Part shown: in pieces, positions 57,801 through 64,000 of the stretch
Numbering within the stretch: position 1 is the stretch's first letter
How the letters are laid out: the number at the start of each line of letters is the position of its first letter
Origin: Prochilodus magdalenae
Taxonomy: Eukaryota; Chordata; Actinopteri; Characiformes; Prochilodontidae
Assembly: GCA_024036415.1 (NCBI GenBank)
Contig: JAMWET010007208.1
Span: 236,501 to 300,500 of the forward strand
Length of the DNA stretch: 64,000 nt
Direction: 5' to 3'
Made by a program: the position numbers and the translations under genes
The notes under the pieces: generated by a model
What the model saw: the letters and a program-made list of their open reading frames with translations, nothing else
Told to the model about the DNA's origin: nothing
Databases searched by the model: none

Positions 57801-58908
57801 TATTGCAGTACTCCACAGCCTTTTGTGGTTTATTACTTTAATATATGCTAATTTAAATATAAATTCCTTTTTACAAGCTTTAAATATGTGTATTCCATCC
57901 AGAATGCCCAAAAATGACCATATGAATCTTCAGTCTTTTAATCTTTCAATCTTAAAACTCCATACGGCAAAAAAATCTGCATTACACCGGAACAGTGTTT
58001 TTCAACCCAGTCCTAAGGGCTAGGGTAGCCACACCCTTCACTGACCTATGACATTATGTGTGCCATTGGTTCACGTCCGTGTCAAAAGAAATGCTTTGTG
58101 TTTTATTGGTTTACCAAGGTCATGTGACATTGTGACTCGCCTACCAGCTAACCACAGGTTATCCATGTAAATGCTAGTCAGTTAGTAAGCTCCTGTCTAA
58201 CCAATCCATTCCACCCAATTAGGTAAGTGAAGCAATCATGTATGTGTTATATAGGTTAGGTTATGATTTTAATTCTGTTATAGTATCGTGCCCGACCCGC
58301 CTCCCTTTATGATGTCGTCCTCCTTTTAGGGGTGGGATGTCCTCATTTTTGGGGTTATACTAAGGGCCCCAAAACTGGTCCACATGCTTCAACCTACAAA
58401 CACGTTAGATTACCTACTGACATAAATGGGACTGGACACTGAAATCAACCAGTCACATTTAGATTTCTTTAATGAGAAGTCACTCTAGGTCCCATGAAGC
58501 TTGTCAAAGCGGTAAGGATCTGTTCCTGACAATAAAACCATAATAGTAAAAAAGAGGGGAATCTGATGCAACACTCCGAGCATGGCGAATGTGATCCCAG
58601 GTCTTCTGGACGTCCTAGGTACATTGCTGATTGAAAATATGAGCCATAGCCTAATGAGCTTTCAGTCAGCTGTCAGAGGTGGAAGCCAGCCAGGGCTCAC
58701 CATAAAACCTCCAAGGCAGTATGTTAACATCTGTTATAAACTTCAAATTCAAATAAAACACAGAAGGCTGTTTACAAGCTTCACACGCCTGTGTTTAATG
58801 TAGAACGGCTAAAGATTTTTAATCTGCTCCTGCATTAGCTTTCATAATATGAGAAATGCCATAGGTGAGCTAGCAGAGATCAGCTTATTAACCATGTCTC
58901 ATAACTAC
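53576..58908. other. Long unassigned stretch
   Basis: Over 5 kb with no recognised element beyond a (TTG)n run at 54784-54825, a T run at 56371-56386 and a very short T-like fragment at 55590-55635. The 149-codon minus-strand frame at 54458-54907 runs through the (TTG)n tract and is chance. 54000-54290 is GC-richer and non-repetitive. Confidence 0.4.
54784..54825. repeat. (TTG)n microsatellite
   Basis: About 13 TTG units with one GTC interruption, followed by TGTGTG. Confidence 0.9.
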
Positions 58909-59493
58909 ACTCATCATCAGAACATAGTAGCTGCACCCAGAAGGAATCAACCAGCAGAAATGAAACTTGGTGGGTAGGTTTGACATTGTTAGTCATATGA
59001 ATGATTCAAATTTTATACGTATCTGACATAAGTAAGGATGGGCCTTGTACCTATAGCTGACTGACCCAACAGCCACGATGGCTGACATTCAGTGAGCAGT
59101 GATGTCCTCCATGAGTCATCCTATTAGTGCTGGCAGCATTGGCAGACGACTGCCGATGCAGGACTACATGCACGCAGACCACTACCACGACTACCCTTAA
59201 CACCACATCAACATCGCCAAAGACTGCCAGACTGGTTTCGTGCCAGACTGTCATGGAGTGACTCAGAATGGTAGTGAGTCCCGCTTTTGTCTTGGGGAGA
59301 CCACCAACAAATCCAGGTTGTTGTCGTATGTGCTACATCCAGAAGGCCTGGTGTCACTCCACCTCCACCCCTACCTCACCATCTGCAGCAACAGTGTAAG
59401 AATATTCAAGCCGCTTGGGAAGTATTACCACAGGACACCTATACAACTCCATGCTGCATGCTCTACAACTACATGTCTGGCATGTTCCATTAG
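58909..59493 (+). mobile_element. Tc1-like family C, 3'-truncated copy
   Basis: Begins ACTCATCATCAGAACATAGT followed by GCTGCACCCAGAAGGAATCA, the family C end. It then carries CATGCACGCAGACCACTACC, AACATCGCCAAAGACTGCCA, and a catalytic-region remnant (GACTGTCATGGAGTGACTCA). It passes through CCAGAAGGCCTGGTGTCACT and breaks off near CATTAGCA (59493) without a right end. Frameshifted throughout. Confidence 0.75.
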
Positions 59494-61164
59494 CAGGTTT
59501 ACTCTTTAAAGTCGCTGTACATTTCCTTTTTGTTTCCGTGCACTGTAGCTTTGAACACAGGGTGGGCTAAGCAATAGCCCCCTACCTGAGACACAGATTC
59601 TGCAGGTAATTGTTCGCACACACTAGAGAAAGGAGTCCAATAGCACTGTAAATCATCAATACCCTGTTATTACTTCCAGACAGTAAATCTTAACAGCAAG
59701 AGAAAGCAGCAGATGAAGGTGGTGCTAGTAATGGGTTTGGAAGGACTCCAGCTCCTTCTGCCATGCCAAATGCCAGTCAAATGACGGCACTACGTAAGAA
59801 TGCTGTAAGTGCTCTGTGATTAGATTAGAACCTGATATACTCTATTCCCCACCTGACATGCTGTATTACCGTCTGTTTTGGGTGAAAATGAGACGCATGT
59901 GACAATGGGAGATGTGACAGGACCTGCTGGTGCATTTTCTCGCCGTCTTCGTAGCGTTTGTGTCTCGGTATTTCATCGTGACTTATTAGTCTCCCTCTAG
60001 GCTCTCGCCTGACTGTCTGTATTTGCTAACAATTCGATTCATCACTTTTTGCTCGCCGTCTTAGATACTCATGCAACAAGTCCTGCAGCCAAGCCTCAAG
60101 ACCAAGTAAGCTGAGAATTACAGTTTGCTTAAGCACATTTGCGCATGAAATAATATCTCCATGTTAGGGTTTTGGGTTTGTGCTGTGTAATTATTGCGGT
60201 CCTCCAAGTATTCTCATTTGTCCTTCTTTGTCCTTGGCAGAGTGGAGGAGAGATCCCTTACATTGTAAAAGCTGATATAACAAATGCTTCGTTAATTGTC
60301 TGTGCGGCATTGAAGCCGTCCCAATACAAGAGAGAATCCAATTGGTTCTTCACTGGTTTTCCATTGCGCTAGAGAAGAACGGGCCATAACGCATCTTGGT
60401 TTCTGTTTCGTAATCTTAAAAGTACATGAGCCTGAGTAATAATTTATAACACAGGCAACTACAAATGAAAATGTAAACCTTCCAGCACTTTTGGAAGAAA
60501 TTCAGCCAAATGTCAAGAGAGTGTAAACGTTACAACTTAATCCAATAGCTTGTGTTAGCTGTTGGCTTGTTCTAACAGTTGCTAAAACTCTAACTCATCC
60601 AATCTGTGTGCTTTTACAGTATACTATTATGGCTTCCCCATTGGTTTTGACTCCTGGGCTGAACTGAAGGCCTAGCATGTCAGATTAACCTCCACTGCAA
60701 TTAGGCAGCCCTTAGGAAGGCCTTCTGGAAGGTCTGCGTCACTGACTGTAAATGTGTCCAGTAGTCTGACCAGTGCATTTTAGTCAGATGTTACAAAGGG
60801 AAAACGGGGTGAACTCTGCATCAGGGATCTCTACTGGAGCAGTCATAGAAAAGCTGATACAATGTCAGTTATAAAACAAATAGCAGGCGCCCTAAAATCT
60901 GATTGGCTGAGCTCATTTAAAGCCATTGTGCAGAGTTCAGTTGCCTCACATCTGCACCACATCATGAAAAATCACTGTACTGGATAATGGAATAGTCTTT
61001 AGCTCCTCGCATGGACCACCAAGCAAACCGATGAAGTAAAAACCAGTTTAATTTAAACTGATTGGCAGATTAATCAGATTAACTTATTTGGACTAGATCT
61101 AGAGCTCTGCTAAACTAATAAGACAGACTAATTAATATTACTGGTTTGCCTGGGTTTAAAATAA
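59494..61164. other. Unassigned non-coding DNA
   Basis: Nothing recognised. A frame at 60172-60372 crosses a pyrimidine-AG acceptor-like site (60237-60240) but no exon structure can be supported. Confidence 0.4.
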
Positions 61165-61450
61165 AATTACTTTTATTGTCACATCACATTTTCACAGGTG
61201 TGAAGGTGAGTGAAAAACGTAGGTGCTTAGTCCCTTACGTAAATACAAACTCATAAATTAGACAATAAATATATACAATACTAAGCACTAAAATCTCTGT
61301 TTATACTCATTTACAGTTATGAATAAAAGTTATGAATAAAAGTTATGAATAAAAATTATGATATATGCAGATGTACACATTACCATATAGCACTTTGGTA
61401 AGGCTGAGGTAGATGAGAGATGCAGGGTATATACAGGACATAGAATATTG

Positions 61451-61451
<1 letters not shown>

Positions 61452-61496
<45 letters not shown>
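61452..61496. repeat. (TG)n microsatellite
   Basis: About 22 TG repeats, 20 bp from the left end of Tc1-A copy 4. Confidence 0.95.
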
Positions 61497-61505
<9 letters not shown>

Positions 61506-61517
61506 TATACACACATA

Positions 61518-62009
61518 CAGGGGTTGGACAATGAAACTGAAACACCTGGTTTTAGACCACAATCATTTATTAGTATGGTGTAGGGCCTCCTTTTGCGGCC
61601 AATACAACGTCAGTTGGTCTTGGGAATGACATATACAAGTCCTGCACAGTGGTCAGAGGGAGTTTAAGCCATTCTTCTTGCAGGATAGTGGCCAGGTCAC
61701 TACGTGATGCTGGTGGAGGTTCTTCCTTCTTGGTGGTATGCTGACATTACCCTGGATACCGTGGCTCTTGATACATCACAAAGACTTGCTGTCTTGGTCA
61801 CAGATGCGCCAGCAAGCGTGCACCCATTTGTCCTCTTTTGAACGTATGTCACCCATAATGCTCTGTGCCTCTTTTGCAGAACCTTCACACTCTGCTCTTA
61901 CTGGTGCAATGTGCAATTAATGAAGATTGGCCACCAGGCTGGTCCAATTTAGCCATGGGACCTCCCACACTAAAATGACAGGTGTTTCAGTTTCATTGTC
62001 CAACCCCTG
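61518..62009 (-). mobile_element. Tc1-like family A, copy 4 (internally deleted)
   Basis: 492 bp, minus strand, with TA at both sides. Same ends and the same internal junction as copies 1 and 3. An additional small deletion in the N-terminal region is visible near 61855-61885 (CACCCATAATGCTCTGTGCC). Confidence 0.9.
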
Positions 62010-62019
62010 TATGTGTGTG

Positions 62020-62020
62020 T

Positions 62021-62053
<33 letters not shown>

Positions 62054-62060
62054 CACACAC
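62020..62060. repeat. (CA)n microsatellite
   Basis: About 20 CA units with one CG interruption, close to the right end of Tc1-A copy 4. Confidence 0.9.
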
Positions 62061-62164
62061 ACATACATACACTACAGATATACAGTGTGGATGGAAGATA
62101 ACAGTAGGTCAGTCTATATGTGCAGAGTGATGATTGTCCATGGAGATCATCCTTTAGATGATTT

Positions 62165-62247
62165 CGATGAGATGTGCAGAAATAGTATCAAACCCAGTGC
62201 AATCCCACACCTTCTGGGTGCAACTATTCTTTTGATGATGAGTGTAT
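62165..62247 (+). mobile_element. Tc1-like family C, 3' end fragment
   Basis: CAATCCCACACCTTCTGGGT followed by GCAACTATTCTTTTGATGAT is the right terminal repeat of family C, as at 34560-34600. Only about 80 bp remain. Confidence 0.6.
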
Positions 62248-62392
62248 GATCTGTTTTGAATATATTTGGGTCTCTATGGACTCCCACTCTTTACTTTGGG
62301 AGGCTCAGTTGTTACAGAGTGTTGCACTGTATCTTGGCTGGCTCCTACTGTGAATGACTTGTATGCTGCATATAAATATGCAAAATAATATA

Positions 62393-62550
62393 CAGTGGTG
62401 CTTGAAAGTTTGTGAACCCTTCAGAAGTTTCTATATATCTGCAAAAGTTTGACCTAAAACTTTACAAGCAATTCACACGAGATTTACAGAAGACGTCCTA
62501 AAGGTATACCAGAGGAACTAACTATAACAGATGAGACAAAATATTAAAAC
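62393..62550 (+). mobile_element. Solitary Tc1 terminal repeat (family D-related)
   Basis: CAGTGGTGCTTGAAAGTTTG preceded by TA, then GACCTAAAACTTTAC and GATGAGACAAAATATTA. It parallels the right end of family D (22157 inward on the complement). No transposase sequence follows. Confidence 0.7.
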
Positions 62551-63103
62551 GTATCCGGTATTACATACCACAAATCGTAAAGCCCCACTTTATTCACTTT
62601 GTGAATTCTGTACTGGCAAAAGTTGGTTTAGTGACACACAGAGAAAAAGAGAGAAAGAGAGAGATGTGTTTTTATCACCAATGGATACCACTGTTTACTC
62701 AGCACGCTGTAAAACTCAATGTTTAGGAACAGGAATGATTTAAGCACCGTAAAACTATAAAATCCAGAAATATAAATGATTCTGAGACGAAAGGTCACAT
62801 ACGGCAACTGTGCAGATGATGGAATTAACGAGCCGAAGATCAGAACAACCTCAGGGTGAAACAGGAACTGTCAAACCGGCTCCTCAGTTCGATCATGTAA
62901 TCAACTGTTATGATAGTCTGAATGAATGCACTAATGAGAGAGAGAGAAAGAGAGAAGAGGGAGAACCCTGCGAGAGGCACATGAGGTTAGACGTTTGTGT
63001 TGCTCTTGGACTTGAGGATGGAATTCACTTATTTGTGGAAATGTGAAGAATTCCAGCAATGAGCTCCTAAAACTGAACAGGACAGTGAAAATAAACGCAG
63101 CCT
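62551..63103. other. Unassigned DNA with purine-rich tracts
   Basis: AG-rich runs at about 62638-62665 and 62936-62962. Nothing else recognised. Confidence 0.45.
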
Positions 63104-64000
63104 CAGCAGCAGAGTAAACTGAGGAACATGGCTGAGCAGGGCTCGGAGCAACCAGGCCTGGAAACACAGCTACTGACTCAGACCTTCAGCTGGTGTTTCT
63201 GCTGAACACGGACTTCATTCCCCCCATGCCTCTTCTCTTTTCTTCTCTTCTCTTCTCTTCTCCTCATTTTTCTTCTTCTCTTCTCCTCTTTTCCTCTCTT
63301 TTCTTTTCTTTTCTTCTCTTCTCTTTTCTTCTCCTCTCCTCTTATCTTCTCGTATTTTCTTTTCTTTTCTTTTCTTTTCTTCTCTTCTCCTCTTTTCTTC
63401 TCCTTTCCTCTTCTCTTCTCTTCTCTCCTTTTCTTTTCTTTTCTTTTCTTTTCTTTTCTTTTCTTCTCTTCTCTTCTCTTTGTTGCAGAGTAAAATGTGG
63501 AATATATTCAGGACTCAGACCTCAGAGTTTTTGCTGAACACCCCAAAATTTCTGCCTTCTCTTCTACTAATCTCTCCTCTCCTTTCCTCTTCTCTTCTCT
63601 TCTCTTCTCTTCTCTTCTCTTCTCTTCTCTCCTTTCCTCTCCTTTCCTCTCCTTTCCTCTCCTCTCCTCTCCTTTTCTTCTCTTCTCTTTGTTGCAGAGT
63701 AAAATGTGGAATATGACTATTCAGGACTCAGACCTCAGAGTTTTTGCTGAACACCCCAAAATTTCTGTCTTCTCTTCTACTAATCTCTCCTCTCCTTTCC
63801 TCTCCTTTCCTCTTCTCTCCTCTCCTCTCTTCAGCAGCAGAGTTAACTGTGGAACATGGCTGAGCAGGCCTACTGACTCAGACTTTCATCTAGTGTTTTT
63901 GCTGAACACAGACTTCACCCCACCATGCCTCTTCCTGTTCTCTTCTCTCGTCTCCTTTCCTCTTCTCTTCTTGTGTGCTCTTTTATCTTTCTTTACCTCT
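63104..64000. repeat. Composite array: core plus polypyrimidine tract
   Basis: Four units, each with a core that starts GCAGAGTAAAATGTGGAA (or GCAGAGTTAACTGTGGAA) and ends ...GCTGAACACCCC or a variant, followed by a (TTCTC)n/(TTTTC)n/(CTCCT)n tract. Cores start near 63106, 63484, 63691 and 63832; tracts are 63233-63479, 63553-63688, 63766-63831 and 63930 to the window end. Units 2 and 3 share nearly identical cores; units 1 and 4 share a longer core with GGCTGAGCAGG. All open frames here are Ser/Leu/Phe-rich artefacts. Confidence 0.9.

Larger units (their letters stand above)
61165..62164. repeat. Older repeat region hosting Tc1-A copy 4
   Basis: 61168-61270 (TTTTATTGTCACATCACATT) resembles a fish repeat I know but cannot classify. 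It is followed by a triplicated AAAAGTTATGAATA near 61323-61355, a (TG)n tract at 61452-61496, the Tc1-A element, then a (CA)n tract at about 62020-62060. The (TG)n and (CA)n tracts flank the insertion as an inverted pair. Confidence 0.45.

Noticed and set aside
63193..63716. Ser/Leu/Phe-rich frames of up to 114 codons
   Set aside because: Direct translation of the polypyrimidine tracts.

Overview
The window looks like intergenic DNA from a teleost fish, probably an otophysan (characin or catfish type). It is AT-rich and full of microsatellites. Its repeats are of fish type: several Tc1/mariner families, an L2-clade LINE, tRNA-derived SINEs, palindromic MITEs and a solo LTR. I see no host protein-coding gene, rRNA gene or functional tRNA gene. 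All open frames of 60-206 codons are either pieces of broken transposase or reverse transcriptase, or chance frames through simple repeats. Host assignment and family names rest on recognition of sequence patterns, not on a search.

Layout. 1-8200: two copies of a TA-flanked MITE (called T here), a broken Tc1-like copy (family C), and a 520-bp segment duplicated 1,488 bp apart that carries the end of a SINE-like repeat. 8200-13500: mostly unannotated DNA, then a minus-strand L2 fragment whose 3' UTR was hit by a Tc1 family A element. 13500-20000: family E Tc1-like remnant, a SINE-like repeat and unassigned DNA. 20000-25200: the densest transposon cluster, with a family C element carrying a nested MITE T, a decayed but near-complete family D element on the minus strand, and a near full-length (1,377 bp) family B element inside a T-like repeat. 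25200-34000: (TA)n, a decayed Tc1-like region, two dispersed unclassified repeats and one SINE. 34000-41000: family C deletion derivative, a solo LTR with a perfect 5-bp target duplication, two copies of a foldback repeat and a family A element that keeps only the DNA-binding half of its transposase. 41700-46800: a palindromic MITE with a (TA)n centre, a tRNA-derived SINE, and a 5'-truncated L2 whose 3' UTR holds a 19-unit, 61-bp minisatellite. 47900-62600: more dispersed repeats and family A and C copies, separated by long stretches with nothing recognisable. 63104-64000: a composite array in which a ~75-130 bp core alternates with nearly pure polypyrimidine tracts; it runs off the window end.

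How the pieces relate. None of the transposases looks functional. Family A copies 11092, 50187 and 61518 share one internal deletion junction, so they probably descend from one non-autonomous master moved in trans. The SINE at 41991-42209 ends in the same ~50-bp tail as the L2 at 46704-46760, which fits a SINE that borrows L2 reverse transcriptase. The nesting gives relative ages: L2 before Tc1-A at 11 kb, Tc1-C before MITE T at 20 kb, T-like repeat before Tc1-B at 23.6 kb. The most unusual structures are the L2-borne minisatellite, the (TA)n-centred palindrome, the 53-bp foldback and the polypyrimidine composite array.
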